Shown: one piece after another, positions 17,247 to 26,564 of the stretch
Position numbering within the stretch: the stretch's first letter is position 1
How the letters are laid out: each line of letters begins with the position of its first letter
NCBI GenBank assembly: GCA_002450155.1
Contig: DJYO01000008.1
Coordinates: 4,228-68,227 of the forward strand
Length of the DNA: 64,000 nucleotides
Direction: 5' to 3'
Origin: Mageeibacillus sp. UBA6976
GTDB lineage: Bacteria; Bacillota; Clostridia; Saccharofermentanales; Saccharofermentanaceae
Made by a program: the position numbers and the translations under genes
The notes under the pieces: model-generated
What the model saw: the letters and a program-made list of their open reading frames with translations, nothing else
What the model was told of the DNA's origin: nothing
The model's database searches: none

Positions 17247-19196
17247 ATGGATAAGCAAGAGAAGAAGACTTTCTATATAACAACACCTATCTACTATCCG
17301 TCCGGTAATCCCCATATCGGACATTGCTATACGACCATCGCCTGCGATGCTGTCGCAAGACTCAAGCGAATGCAGGGCTACGATGTAATGTTCCTTACAG
17401 GTACAGATGAACATGGCCAGAAGATCGAGAAGAAGGCACAGGAAGCAGGCATAACTCCCAAGGAGTATGTTGATGAGATCGTTGCTAACTTCAAAAAACT
17501 CTGGTCCACTCTTAACATATCCTACGACAGATATGTAAGGACTACTGACGATTACCATATCAAGACTGTTCAGAATGTCTTTGAGAAGCTCTATAAGGAC
17601 GGCTATATCTACAAGAGCGAGTACAAGGGCAAGTACTGCACCCCCTGTGAGTCCTTCTGGACAGAGAGTCAGCTCGTAAACGGCAAGTGTCCTGACTGCG
17701 GCAGAGATGTAACCGATGCTTCCGAGGAGGCATATTTCTTCAAGCTCTCCCAGTTTGCACCTAAGCTCAAGGAACTCCTCCTTGATGAGGAGAAGAATTT
17801 CCTCAATCCTAAGAGCCGTGTCAATGAGATGATACATAACTTTATAGATCCGGGTCTTCAGGATCTCTGTGTATCCAGAACAAGCTTTACCTGGGGTATC
17901 CCGGTCACATTTGACGAGGGACACATCGTCTATGTATGGATCGATGCGCTCACAAACTATATCTCTGCGTTGGGCTTCATGAACGATACCTATAACGACT
18001 ATGAGAAATACTGGCCTGCAGATATGCATGTAATGGCTAAGGAGATCGTAAGATTCCATTCTCTCATCTGGCCTGCTATCCTCATGGCTCTGGGTGAGCC
18101 CCTCCCGGAAAAGATCTACGGCCACGGCTGGATCACATTCGGTGCAGCAGGCGGCAAGATGAGCAAGTCCAAGGGCAACGTTATAGATCCCTTCGTACTC
18201 TGCGAGAGATACGGCGTGGACGCGCTCAGATACGATATCTTAAGAGAGATGCCTTTTGGATCCGACGCTCCTTATTCCAACGAGCAGATGTTTACCAGGA
18301 TCAATTCAGATCTGGCAAATGACCTCGGCAACCTGGTATCCAGGACCGTTGCGATGGTGATCAAGTATTTCGGAGGTAAGATACCTGAAGACAAGGAGTT
18401 TACTGACGAGGACATCGATCTCTACAATGCTTTCGATGCATTGCCGGATTATGTCTCCGAGAGCTATTCATCTCTGCGATTCTCCGAAGCATTGGAGAGG
18501 ATCTTCCGTGCGATCGCAAGAGCAAATAAGTATATAGACGAGACATGTCCCTGGATCCTTGCCAAGGATGAGAGCAAGCTTCCGAGACTTGCAGCAGTCC
18601 TCTATAACCTCTTAGACTGCATCAGACGTGCAGCCATACTGCTGTATCCTATAATGCCCAATACATCTCCCAAGATCTTTGAGCAGATCGGTGCGACAGC
18701 TGAGGTTACAACATGGGATTCTGTTTATAAGAAGAATCTGCTTCCCTCTGACGTAACTGTACAGAAGGGTGAGGTCTTATTCCCCAGAATAGATGTTGAG
18801 AAGGAGATCGAAGAACTCAATAAGCAGTTAGAGCAGCAAGCTGATGTTCCTTCTGATCTTGAGCCGCTGAAGCCGCTTACTAAATTTGATAACTTTGCCG
18901 CTCTGGATCTCCGTGCAGTCAAGGTAATCTCCTGTGAGAAGGTGCCCAAGTCTGACAAGCTCCTTAAGTTCATAGTAAATGATGGTTTTGGCGAGAGACA
19001 GGTATTGTCCGGTATCGCCAAGTACTATAAGCCCGAAGATCTTGTAGGCAAGACTCTCGGTATGATAGTAAACCTTGAGCCCCGCAAGATGATGGGCTAC
19101 GAGAGCTGCGGTATGATCATGTCCGTTAAGGACGGTGACGGTTACAGAGTCGTTGAGTTTGACGATTCCATCAAGGCCGGAGCAGATATATCGTGA
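17247..19196 (+). CDS. metG: Methionyl-tRNA synthetase
   Basis: A 649-residue class I synthetase. The HIGH motif appears as PHIGHCY, the zinc ribbon as CTPCESF...CPDCG (about 131-152) and KMSKS as GKMSKSKGNVIDPF (about 300). The C terminus carries a tRNA-binding EMAP-like domain (from about 545, FAALDLRAVKVISCEKVPKS). AAAGGAGG precedes the ATG. No T-box is seen upstream, unlike aspS. It overlaps tatD by GTGA. Confidence 0.96.
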   Translation: MDKQEKKTFYITTPIYYPSGNPHIGHCYTTIACDAVARLKRMQGYDVMFLTGTDEHGQKIEKKAQEAGITPKEYVDEIVANFKKLWSTLNISYDRYVRTTDDYHIKTVQNVFEKLYKDGYIYKSEYKGKYCTPCESFWTESQLVNGKCPDCGRDVTDASEEAYFFKLSQFAPKLKELLLDEEKNFLNPKSRVNEMIHNFIDPGLQDLCVSRTSFTWGIPVTFDEGHIVYVWIDALTNYISALGFMNDTYNDYEKYWPADMHVMAKEIVRFHSLIWPAILMALGEPLPEKIYGHGWITFGAAGGKMSKSKGNVIDPFVLCERYGVDALRYDILREMPFGSDAPYSNEQMFTRINSDLANDLGNLVSRTVAMVIKYFGGKIPEDKEFTDEDIDLYNAFDALPDYVSESYSSLRFSEALERIFRAIARANKYIDETCPWILAKDESKLPRLAAVLYNLLDCIRRAAILLYPIMPNTSPKIFEQIGATAEVTTWDSVYKKNLLPSDVTVQKGEVLFPRIDVEKEIEELNKQLEQQADVPSDLEPLKPLTKFDNFAALDLRAVKVISCEKVPKSDKLLKFIVNDGFGERQVLSGIAKYYKPEDLVGKTLGMIVNLEPRKMMGYESCGMIMSVKDGDGYRVVEFDDSIKAGADIS

Positions 19197-20053
19197 GAGA
19201 AGCAAGGCATTACGAACCAACTGACAGCAGCGTGCGTTTCTTTGATACGCACGCTCATCTTTATGATGGAAGACTTATTGAAGTTGGCTTTGATCCTGAT
19301 AAGGTCTTAAGCCTGAGTGCAAAAGCAGGGGTTACCAGGATCCTTATACCCGCTGATTCAGAGGAGTCTTCCAGGCAGGCGATGGATTATGTCGCATCCC
19401 ATGACGGCAGTTTCGGCGTTGAGCTCTATTGCTCTGTTGGAGTCCATCCTCACGAGGCCAAGACCTATACATCAGATGTGGAAGCTTTCCTTATAACAAG
19501 CCTCGATAACAGGGACAAGCATAAGATAAGAGCTTTAGGGGAGATCGGTCTTGATTACTACTATGACCTGTCAGAAAGATCAGTCCAAAGAGAAGTCTTT
19601 ATAAGGCAGCTTGAGATAGCAAAAGAGTGTGATATCCCTATCATCCTGCATGAGAGGGATGCTACCGGCGACTGCCTTGACATACTTAAGAGTTTCTATT
19701 CCAGAGGCGCTCTCAGGAAGTCGCCCGGTGTGTGTCACTGCTGCTCCATGTCCAAAGAAGCTGCAGCAGAGATGGTAAAGATGGGTTTCTTTATCGGTTT
19801 TGACGGTCCCATTACCTTCAAGAACAACAAGAAGACTCCTGAAGTATGCCTTGATACACCTCTGGACCGGATAGTCATCGAGACGGATTCTCCTTATCTT
19901 ACTCCCGAACCTAACAGGGGTCTTACGAATAATCCTGAATTCGTCCCCTATGTATGTTCCAGGATAGCAGAGATAAAGGGAATGCCACTTGAAGAAATCG
20001 CCCGGGTTACTTATGATAACGGTTGTAAGCTATATGAGATTACGGAGGGCTAG
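19193..20053 (+). CDS. tatD: TatD-family metal-dependent hydrolase (DNase)
   Basis: A 286-residue TIM-barrel hydrolase. Metal-ligand motifs FFDTHAHLYDG, ALGEIGLDYYYD, HERDA, CHCCS and IETDSPYLTPEP are all present. It is adjacent to metG, as in Bacillus yabD. The start is GTG at 19193, overlapping the metG stop; it adds about 15 residues before the conserved core. Homologues are Mg-dependent 3'-5' exonucleases. Confidence 0.93.
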   Translation: MREARHYEPTDSSVRFFDTHAHLYDGRLIEVGFDPDKVLSLSAKAGVTRILIPADSEESSRQAMDYVASHDGSFGVELYCSVGVHPHEAKTYTSDVEAFLITSLDNRDKHKIRALGEIGLDYYYDLSERSVQREVFIRQLEIAKECDIPIILHERDATGDCLDILKSFYSRGALRKSPGVCHCCSMSKEAAAEMVKMGFFIGFDGPITFKNNKKTPEVCLDTPLDRIVIETDSPYLTPEPNRGLTNNPEFVPYVCSRIAEIKGMPLEEIARVTYDNGCKLYEITEG

Positions 20054-20056
20054 ACC

Positions 20057-20530
20057 TTGAACAGGAAAGAGATAATACTCATCATCGTTACCGTGGCACT
20101 TGTTATCGTTATGGGCTGTGGTTTTTTCTATGACAGGACCGGAGCCTTGCTGGACCGTACAAACCTTATACCTATAAGTTCTGACGAGAATCTTGAGGTT
20201 GAGGACGTCGAGAAATACGGTATGCTCTTTTACAGGGTAGCTTACGAAGCCCGACTCAAGATCGTGGACGGATACTGGGAACAGTACTATATGGATATCT
20301 GCGATGCCTATATGAGCCTTAAGGGACTGTTTATGGATAAGGCTGAGTTTGAGGAATACAGGGACAAGGTCCTTACGGATCAGACTATAATCCCTCAGCC
20401 GAAAGAAGACGCAGTCATCTGGGTATTCGGGTCCACCATAGATGCCGCCAAGACCGATAATGTTGTCTATATAATAGACCAGGAAGATGACGGCAATGCC
20501 TATCTTTATATCTATTACAGCCGCAAATAA
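20057..20530 (+). CDS. Membrane-anchored protein of unknown function
   Basis: A 157-residue product starting at TTG 20057 with GGAGGG at 20044-20049. It has one N-terminal membrane segment (about 5-26, IILIIVTVALVIVMGCGFFY) and an acidic external domain. A Cys in MGCGFF is not in a clear lipobox. It is three bases after tatD, so it ends this operon. No recognised domain. Confidence 0.65.
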   Translation: MNRKEIILIIVTVALVIVMGCGFFYDRTGALLDRTNLIPISSDENLEVEDVEKYGMLFYRVAYEARLKIVDGYWEQYYMDICDAYMSLKGLFMDKAEFEEYRDKVLTDQTIIPQPKEDAVIWVFGSTIDAAKTDNVVYIIDQEDDGNAYLYIYYSRK

Positions 20531-20605
20531 TTATTCTCATGTCCTTGGAAATAAAGGCTTTGACCGGTTTTTGAGAGATTATGTCCCTTGTTTGGAAATT
20601 TGTTG

Positions 20606-20635
20606 TTGACAGAAGGATAGAATTTGATTTATAAT
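20606..20635 (+). promoter_or_regulatory. Consensus promoter of the tRNA cluster
   Basis: Perfect TTGACA (20606-20611) and perfect TATAAT (20630-20635) separated by 18 bases; tRNA-Val begins 30 bases after the -10. Two perfect hexamers fit a stable-RNA promoter. Confidence 0.85.
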
Positions 20636-20665
20636 TGCAAAGCGCTTCGATGAAGCGCACCTGAT

Positions 20666-20741
20666 GGAAGCTTAGCTCAGCTGGGAGAGCATCTGCCTTA
20701 CAAGCAGAGGGTCACAGGTTCGAGCCCTGTAGTTTCCACCA
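20666..20741 (+). tRNA. tRNA-Val (anticodon TAC)
   Basis: The acceptor stem GGAAGCT/AGTTTCC, D arm TAGCTCAGCTGGGAGAGCA, anticodon loop CTTACAA and T arm with GGTTCGAGCC fold as a normal 76-base tRNA, with CCA encoded. Confidence 0.97.
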
Positions 20742-20745
20742 AGAC

Positions 20746-20823
20746 GGCGCAGTAGTTCAGCCTGGTTAGAATGCCAGCCTGTCACGCTGGAGGTCGAGGG
20801 TTCGAGCCCCTTCTGCGTCGCCA
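20746..20823 (+). tRNA. tRNA-Asp (anticodon GTC)
   Basis: Acceptor stem GGCGCAG/CTGCGTC, discriminator G, anticodon stem CCAGC/GCTGG with loop CTGTCAC, encoded CCA. It begins four bases after tRNA-Val. Confidence 0.97.
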
Positions 20824-20825
20824 AG

Positions 20826-20860
20826 TAAGACCGGAACCTTCCGGTTTCGGTCTTATTTTT
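20826..20860 (+). terminator. Intrinsic terminator between tRNA-Asp and tRNA-Phe
   Basis: TAAGACCGGAACC pairs with GGTTTCGGTCTTA, then a T run. It lies two bases after the tRNA-Asp CCA, so tRNA-Phe would rely on read-through or processing; no separate promoter is visible between them. Confidence 0.8.
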
Positions 20861-20861
20861 T

Positions 20862-20937
20862 GCCCAGATAGCTCAGTCGGTAGAGCAGGGGACTGAAAAT
20901 CCCCGTGTCACTGGTTCGATTCCGGTTCTGGGCACCA
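20862..20937 (+). tRNA. tRNA-Phe (anticodon GAA)
   Basis: Acceptor stem GCCCAGA/TCTGGGC, discriminator A, anticodon stem GGGGA/TCCCC with loop CTGAAAA, encoded CCA; 76 bases. Confidence 0.97.
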
Positions 20938-20967
20938 ATCCTCAAGCTTAATGCTTGGGGATTTTTT
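20938..20967 (+). terminator. Intrinsic terminator after tRNA-Phe
   Basis: A ten-pair stem ATCCTCAAGC/GCTTGGGGAT with a five-base loop and TTTTTT starts directly after the CCA end. Confidence 0.85.
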
Positions 20968-21029
20968 ATTGAAAGAATGTTTGCCTATGAGTATAATATT
21001 TTCGCATTATTATTAAGGGAGAAAAGAAC

Positions 21030-23813
21030 GTGGACAAAGCATATTCAAAAAGTGCCGAGCAGATAGCTCAAGAGCTGGGCACGGATCTCGTTAACGGTCT
21101 CAAATCAGATGAAGTATCACTCAGGCTTGCAAAGAACGGCCCCAATTCCCTCGGTGAGGAGAAGAAGACCCCTCTCTGGAAGCGTTTCCTGTCCCAGTTC
21201 GCAGATGCGATGGTAATCATCCTTCTCGCTGCTGCAGGACTTTCCGCATATATGGCATATAAGTCCGAGGGCGGCGGTATCGAAGACTGGATCGATGTTA
21301 TCGTCATCCTTGCGATAGTAATCCTTAATGCATGTCTTGGCGTTTACCAGGAGGGTAAGGCCGATCAGGCTCTTGCAGCTCTCAAGAAGATGAGCTCCCC
21401 TAAGACCAAGGTCATAAGAGACGGCAAGATCGTAATGACCGATTCAGAGAATATCGTTGTAGGCGATGTCATTGCCATTGATGCAGGCGATGCGATCTCT
21501 GCAGATATGAGGCTTATCTCTTCAAGCTCTCTTAAGGCAGAGGAGTCCTCACTTACCGGTGAGTCCGTTCCTGTAGACAAGGATGCTGATGCCATATGTG
21601 ACGAAGGCTGCGGTATCGGTGACCGCAAGAACATGCTCTTCATGGGAACTGTAGTAACTTACGGCAGGGCAAGAGGCGTTGTCACAGATACTGCAAGAAA
21701 TACTGAATTAGGTAAGATCGCAAATAAGCTTACTAATATCGAAGATGAGCAGACTCCTCTCCAGAAGAGTCTTAACTCTCTCGGTAAGATCCTGGCTGTC
21801 GTATGTATCTTTGTATGTATAGTTGTTCTTGTCGTAGATATCTTTATCCAGAAGCAGGCTCCGACAGATGCCCTCATGACAGCTGTATCCCTTGCTGTTG
21901 CAGCTATCCCTGAAGGACTTGCGGCAGTAGTTACCATAGTCCTCTCCATCGGCATGACTACGATGGCCCAGAACAATGCCATCGTTAAGAGACTTCTTGC
22001 CGTAGAGACGCTTGGCTGCGTAGATGTTATCTGCTCAGATAAGACCGGTACCCTCACTCAGAATCAGATGACAGTAACAGTCCTTTATGACGGCAATAAC
22101 GTAACTAACGTAACAGGCGGCGGATATGCTCCCGAAGGCGAGCTTACAGATGAGAGCGGTGCTCCCGTTAAGATGAATAAGGTCCTTGAGAGCCTTGTAA
22201 GATCTGCAGTTCTCTGTAACGACGCATCCATAGTCAAGTCTGATGAGGGTAAGTACACCTGCATCGGCGATCCTACCGAAGGTTCACTTACGACACTCGG
22301 CATGAAGTGCAAGATCGAGCGTGAGGCTGCGATGCACAAGTATAAGCGCGAGACAGAATTACCCTTCGACTCAGACCGCAAGATGATGACCACATATCAC
22401 TCCGGCATTATTGACGGCAAGTGGGTATCCTATACAAAGGGTGCTCCGGATATCATCTTTGCAAGATGCACCAAGTACCTTGCCGAGGACGGGGAGCATG
22501 AGATGACTCCCGAATTCCTTGACATGATCAGGAAGCAGAATCACGAGTTTGCCATCAAGGCCATAAGAGTTCTCGCCTTTGCATATCAGGTCCATGATAT
22601 CGGGATCAAGGCTGATTTTGCTCACGAGGAGGATCTGGTATTCATAGGTCTTATCGGTATGATCGATCCTGCACGTAAGGAAGCAAAGGATGCTATTGCC
22701 GTATGTAAGGATGCAGGTATCCGTGCAGTTATGATCACCGGCGACTTCAAGGATTCCGCCGTTGCCATAGCAGATAACCTCGAGATGAGAGATGCAGGCC
22801 ACCAGGGCGCTCTTTCAGGCGAGGAATTGGACAATATGAGCGATGAGGATCTTAAGAAAGCCTGTGAGACTACAAGCGTTTATGCCCGTGTATCTCCTGA
22901 GCATAAGGTCAGGATCGTCTCTGCCCTTAAGTCTAACGACCACATTGCTTCCATGACAGGTGACGGCGTTAACGACGCCATGGCTCTTAAGTCAGCCGAC
23001 ATTGGTGTTGCCATGGGTATCACAGGTACAGATGTATCCAAGAATTCTGCCGACATGATCCTGATGGACGATAACTTTGCCACCATAGTAAAGGCAGTAG
23101 AGCAGGGCAGGATAATCTATTCCAATATCCGTAAGTTCGTAGGATTCCTTTTGTCCTGCAACATCGGTGAGATCCTGGTAATATTCATCCTCTCCCTTAT
23201 CAAGGGCGGATCAGAGGGCAGCGTCTTTGCAGGTATAGCAGCGCCCCTTACTGCTATCCAGCTTTTGTGGCTCAACCTGGTAACTGATTCTTTCCCCGCA
23301 CTTGCATTAGGCAGGGAAAAGGGCGAGCCCGGCATAATGAAGATGCCCCCCAGATCCAAGAAGGAGCCTATCATCAACAAGCAGATGATGGGTCATATCG
23401 GCATCCAGGCTATGGCTATATTCCTCAGCGTTGCAGCTGCATTCCTTATCTCGCTTGCAAGCATGAACATAGGCAATACATTCTTCTATGCCGGCACCGG
23501 CGCTGAGCCTATCGATGTAGCAAGAACGGTAGCTTTTGCAACTCTTATCCTGGCAGAGCTCTTCAGGGCATTTGCTGCAAGATCAGAGCGCATATCCATA
23601 TTCAAGCTCGGTTTATTTACGAATAAGATGATGAACATCGCCGTTGCATTTTCGATGGTACTCCTCGCAGCAGTTATCTATATCCCGGGAGTAAACAGGA
23701 TATTTGACAATGTTGCACTCAATCCTCTGGCCTGGATGGTAATAATCCCGTTGTCCCTTATCCCCTTTGCTGCAAGTGAGCTGTTCAAGCTCATCAAGGC
23801 CAAAGCAGAATGA
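21030..23813 (+). CDS. Calcium-transporting P-type ATPase (type IIA, SERCA-like)
   Basis: A 927-residue P-type pump starting at GTG. It has the N-terminal cation-ATPase domain, TGES actuator loop (SLTGESVPVDK), PEGL in M4 (AAIPEGLAAVVT), the phosphorylation motif CSDKTGTLTQNQM and hinge GDGVNDAMALKSADIG. M5 NIGEILVIF and M6 NLVTDSFPALALG keep the Asn, Glu, Thr and Asp Ca2+ ligands of SERCA-type pumps, so Ca2+ export (possibly Mn2+) is favoured over Na/K transport. It is monocistronic, following the tRNA terminator. Confidence 0.92.
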   Translation: MDKAYSKSAEQIAQELGTDLVNGLKSDEVSLRLAKNGPNSLGEEKKTPLWKRFLSQFADAMVIILLAAAGLSAYMAYKSEGGGIEDWIDVIVILAIVILNACLGVYQEGKADQALAALKKMSSPKTKVIRDGKIVMTDSENIVVGDVIAIDAGDAISADMRLISSSSLKAEESSLTGESVPVDKDADAICDEGCGIGDRKNMLFMGTVVTYGRARGVVTDTARNTELGKIANKLTNIEDEQTPLQKSLNSLGKILAVVCIFVCIVVLVVDIFIQKQAPTDALMTAVSLAVAAIPEGLAAVVTIVLSIGMTTMAQNNAIVKRLLAVETLGCVDVICSDKTGTLTQNQMTVTVLYDGNNVTNVTGGGYAPEGELTDESGAPVKMNKVLESLVRSAVLCNDASIVKSDEGKYTCIGDPTEGSLTTLGMKCKIEREAAMHKYKRETELPFDSDRKMMTTYHSGIIDGKWVSYTKGAPDIIFARCTKYLAEDGEHEMTPEFLDMIRKQNHEFAIKAIRVLAFAYQVHDIGIKADFAHEEDLVFIGLIGMIDPARKEAKDAIAVCKDAGIRAVMITGDFKDSAVAIADNLEMRDAGHQGALSGEELDNMSDEDLKKACETTSVYARVSPEHKVRIVSALKSNDHIASMTGDGVNDAMALKSADIGVAMGITGTDVSKNSADMILMDDNFATIVKAVEQGRIIYSNIRKFVGFLLSCNIGEILVIFILSLIKGGSEGSVFAGIAAPLTAIQLLWLNLVTDSFPALALGREKGEPGIMKMPPRSKKEPIINKQMMGHIGIQAMAIFLSVAAAFLISLASMNIGNTFFYAGTGAEPIDVARTVAFATLILAELFRAFAARSERISIFKLGLFTNKMMNIAVAFSMVLLAAVIYIPGVNRIFDNVALNPLAWMVIIPLSLIPFAASELFKLIKAKAE

Positions 23814-23877
23814 GTTTGCATTACAAATTGCCGTGTGATATTATCTAACGGCTAAATTGAAACAGGAGGCAGGTCTA

Positions 23878-24129
23878 ATGAGCGGACTGCAGATAGCAAT
23901 ATCAATAATAGATATCATCTTCGCGATTGCGATAATCATATTATTCCTCGTGCAGGAAGGTAATGACCAGGGCTTAGGTGCGGTTGCAGGTGCAACATCT
24001 GATTCATACTACAGCAAGGCTAAGGGCAGAACACTTGAGGAACAGCTCAAGCGTTGGACAGTGATCTGCTGTGTCGGTTTTGCGGTATGCTCCGTTCTTT
24101 TGTATCTCGCTATCAACAGACATTGGTAA
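23878..24129 (+). CDS. secG: Preprotein translocase subunit SecG
   Basis: The ATG at 23878 has AGGAGG eight bases upstream; a TTG at 23857 is in frame but poorer. The 83-residue protein has two membrane segments with the SecG loop LVQEGNDQGLGAVAGA between them. SecG is the small helper of SecYE. Its place directly before rnr is the typical Firmicutes arrangement. Confidence 0.93.
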   Translation: MSGLQIAISIIDIIFAIAIIILFLVQEGNDQGLGAVAGATSDSYYSKAKGRTLEEQLKRWTVICCVGFAVCSVLLYLAINRHW

Positions 24130-24152
24130 GCAAGATCACTTAAGTTAACTCC

Positions 24153-24190
24153 AAGGGCCCTCTCAAAGCATATGAGAGAGCCCTTATTAT
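24153..24190 (+). terminator. Terminator after secG
   Basis: AAGGGC and CTCTCA pair with TGAGAG and GCCCTT (one internal mismatch) around a seven-base loop, followed by a T-rich stretch. The remaining bases to 24263 show no gene. Confidence 0.75.
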
Positions 24191-24269
24191 TTACTTTAAT
24201 GCCGGTTGATGAAATAATGATTAAGTAGGGTTGATATATAGTTTCAGATTGTAAAGAAGGTGAATGATA

Positions 24270-26282
24270 ATGAATACAGAACATAATAAGAGTAAACCAA
24301 GATCCAGGTCTGCGGAGAACATGAGCGTTGCCCAGCGCAGGCGCAACAGGATCATAAAGGCCAAGGAGATGGAAGCTTCAAGACCTCAGTCTTTTGCAGA
24401 GCTTGCTCCCAGAGGCCCTTTAGGAGTTAAGAATCAGGCAGTAGGCATCCTGAGACAGCGGGGCAAGGGCGGAGTAGTAATGCCTGATGCCCAATACAAG
24501 GATACTGATCTCGGAGCGATAGACATCGAACCCAATCATCTTAACGGCGCTCCTTACAACATGATGGTTGTATGCGAGATCTTGAATCCAAATGCCGAGC
24601 GCGGCAGTTACAGGGGCAGGATCATTGAAGTCCTGGGCGATGCAGGCAATAACGATGTCAGGATGCTGGGGGTATTAAGACAGTTTGGTCTGTCCCAGAC
24701 TTTCCCTGATGCAGTAACTGATGAGATAGCAGATCTCCCGTTTAATCCGGATGACAGGACTATCGAGGATGCAATCAAGGCAGGAAGAACAGATCTTCGT
24801 GACCTTCTTACCATAACGATAGACGGAGAGGATGCCAAGGACCTGGACGATGCAATCTCCATCGAGTGCCTAAACAACGGTAACTATAAGCTCTGGGTGC
24901 ATATTGCTGATGTATCAGAATATGTAAGAGAGGGAACGGCCCTTGATATGGAGGCCTTTAGCAGAGCTACATCTGTCTATCTGGTAGACAGGGTCATCCC
25001 AATGCTCCCGCCTAAGCTTTCCAACGGACTCTGCAGCCTTAATCCCGGCCATGACAGGCTCGCCATGACCTGTGAGATGTATGTTGACCGAGAGGGCAGT
25101 GTTTACGACGGCAAGATCTATGAGTCGGTCATCAGATCAGACAGGAGGATGAGTTATCTTGAATGCTACAGGATCCTGACTTCTCCTCAGGAAGGCGACA
25201 GGGAGGAATATGGCAGGATAATAGATATGCTTACCAAAATGAGCGAGCTGTCTGACATCCTTAAGCGTATGAGGCAGCGCAGGGGAGCTCTTAACTTTGA
25301 TTTCCCCGAGACAAAGGTCATTCTTAATGATGACCAGACCGTCAAGGATATCAAGCCTTATCCCATTAACTTTACCAACGGGATAATCGAGTCGTTCATG
25401 ATCTGCGCCAACGAGTTTGTTGCCAGGACTTTCCAGAGTATGAACTATCCCTTTGTCTACAGAGTCCACGAGGATCCGGATCCTATCAAGATCGCCAGGT
25501 TCACTACTGTTGCAAGATACTTCGGTGCAACAGGCAGGCTCTCAGGCAAGATAACTCCTGCAGATATCTCCCGCTACATGGATACTATAGGTATCAAAGA
25601 CGCGCTTCCTGCGCTTAATGAGCTCCTGTTAAGGTCCATGGCCAAGGCGAGATATGCGCCGGAATGTCTGGGACATTTCGGTCTTGCATCCAAATACTAC
25701 TGCCATTTCACAAGTCCGATCAGGCGTTATCCTGACCTTTATATCCATAGGATAATCAAGTCCTATCTGCATGGCGAAGATAAGAGATCTCATTTTGCAG
25801 GGCTTGTGGACCGGGCATCGGAGCAGTCATCTGAGATGGAGCGCAACAGCGTGGATGCAGAGCGGGCTTCTGTTGCGATCAAAGTCTGTGAATATATGCA
25901 GGAAAGAATAGGTGAGCACTACGAAGGTACCGTCACATCCATAATCGATTCCGGGTTCTTTGTAATGCTGGATAACACGGTGGAAGGATTTGTACCCTTC
26001 AGGTCCCTTATAGACCACTATTACTTTGACGAGAGAAGATATCAGGCTGTAGGTGCCCATTCAGGCGGGATCATAACCATAGGCCAGGCAGTAAGTGTCA
26101 TAGTGGAGAATGTGGATACCGATCTTAACCGGATCGATTTCTCATTGGAGCAGGAGCCCATGTCCAAGAGCTCTGCCAGAAGAGCTGAACGCAAGACATC
26201 ACCTCTTAAGAAGGCCGGCGCTAAGAAGAAGTCGCCTATCAAGAGAAGCGCACATTTTAAGGGCAGGGGAGGCAGACGCTGA
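24270..26282 (+). CDS. rnr: Ribonuclease R
   Basis: A 670-residue 3'-5' exoribonuclease. AGAAGG nine bases before the ATG at 24270 favours it over the ATG at 24264. The catalytic RNB domain has TIDGEDAKDLDDAIS (about 187-201) with the four acidic residues and HFTSPIRRYPDL; an S1 domain (IGEHYEGTVTSIIDSGFFV, about 545-630) and a Lys/Arg-rich tail follow. It is shorter than Bacillus RNase R (779 residues) because the N-terminal winged helix and part of the first cold-shock domain are missing; the segment before residue 90 is basic and low-complexity. Confidence 0.92.
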   Translation: MNTEHNKSKPRSRSAENMSVAQRRRNRIIKAKEMEASRPQSFAELAPRGPLGVKNQAVGILRQRGKGGVVMPDAQYKDTDLGAIDIEPNHLNGAPYNMMVVCEILNPNAERGSYRGRIIEVLGDAGNNDVRMLGVLRQFGLSQTFPDAVTDEIADLPFNPDDRTIEDAIKAGRTDLRDLLTITIDGEDAKDLDDAISIECLNNGNYKLWVHIADVSEYVREGTALDMEAFSRATSVYLVDRVIPMLPPKLSNGLCSLNPGHDRLAMTCEMYVDREGSVYDGKIYESVIRSDRRMSYLECYRILTSPQEGDREEYGRIIDMLTKMSELSDILKRMRQRRGALNFDFPETKVILNDDQTVKDIKPYPINFTNGIIESFMICANEFVARTFQSMNYPFVYRVHEDPDPIKIARFTTVARYFGATGRLSGKITPADISRYMDTIGIKDALPALNELLLRSMAKARYAPECLGHFGLASKYYCHFTSPIRRYPDLYIHRIIKSYLHGEDKRSHFAGLVDRASEQSSEMERNSVDAERASVAIKVCEYMQERIGEHYEGTVTSIIDSGFFVMLDNTVEGFVPFRSLIDHYYFDERRYQAVGAHSGGIITIGQAVSVIVENVDTDLNRIDFSLEQEPMSKSSARRAERKTSPLKKAGAKKKSPIKRSAHFKGRGGRR

Positions 26283-26284
26283 TA

Positions 26285-26314
26285 TTGACAATTGGGCTTC
26301 GGGTAGTGTATATT
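26285..26314 (+). promoter_or_regulatory. Promoter of the aspS T-box transcript
   Basis: TTGACA (26285-26290) and TATATT (26309-26314) with an 18-base spacer start two bases after the rnr stop; the predicted +1 is near 26321. Confidence 0.75.
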
Positions 26315-26320
26315 GCGTAA

Positions 26321-26535
26321 TGCAAAGCTATGACGGAGAACAGGTAGTTACGAAGACCGCCTACAGAGAGTCCGGATCCCGGCTGTAAGTCCGGACAGGA
26401 TAGGAACGTAATGATAACACCTCCCAGCATTATTTTAATATGAGTGGTTCCCTTAGGGGAATAATTCAGGTGGCACCGCGGTAAGTTGATTGACTTTTCG
26501 TCCTGAACTTAAGAATTTAAGTTCAGGATGTTTTT
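26321..26535 (+). promoter_or_regulatory. T-box riboswitch controlling aspS
   Basis: The conserved T-box GGTGGCACCGCGG (26469-26481), whose TGGCA-type bulge contacts uncharged tRNA, is followed by TTTTCGTCC and a 12-pair terminator TCCTGAACTTAA/TTAAGTTCAGGA (26501-26528) with a TTTTT run. The first stem near 26330-26395 includes GAC (26355-26357), an Asp codon in a position that could be the specifier. Uncharged tRNA-Asp would stabilise the antiterminator and switch on aspS. Confidence 0.92.
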
Positions 26536-26564
26536 GTTTGCGAAGATAAGAAAGGAAGAATACT

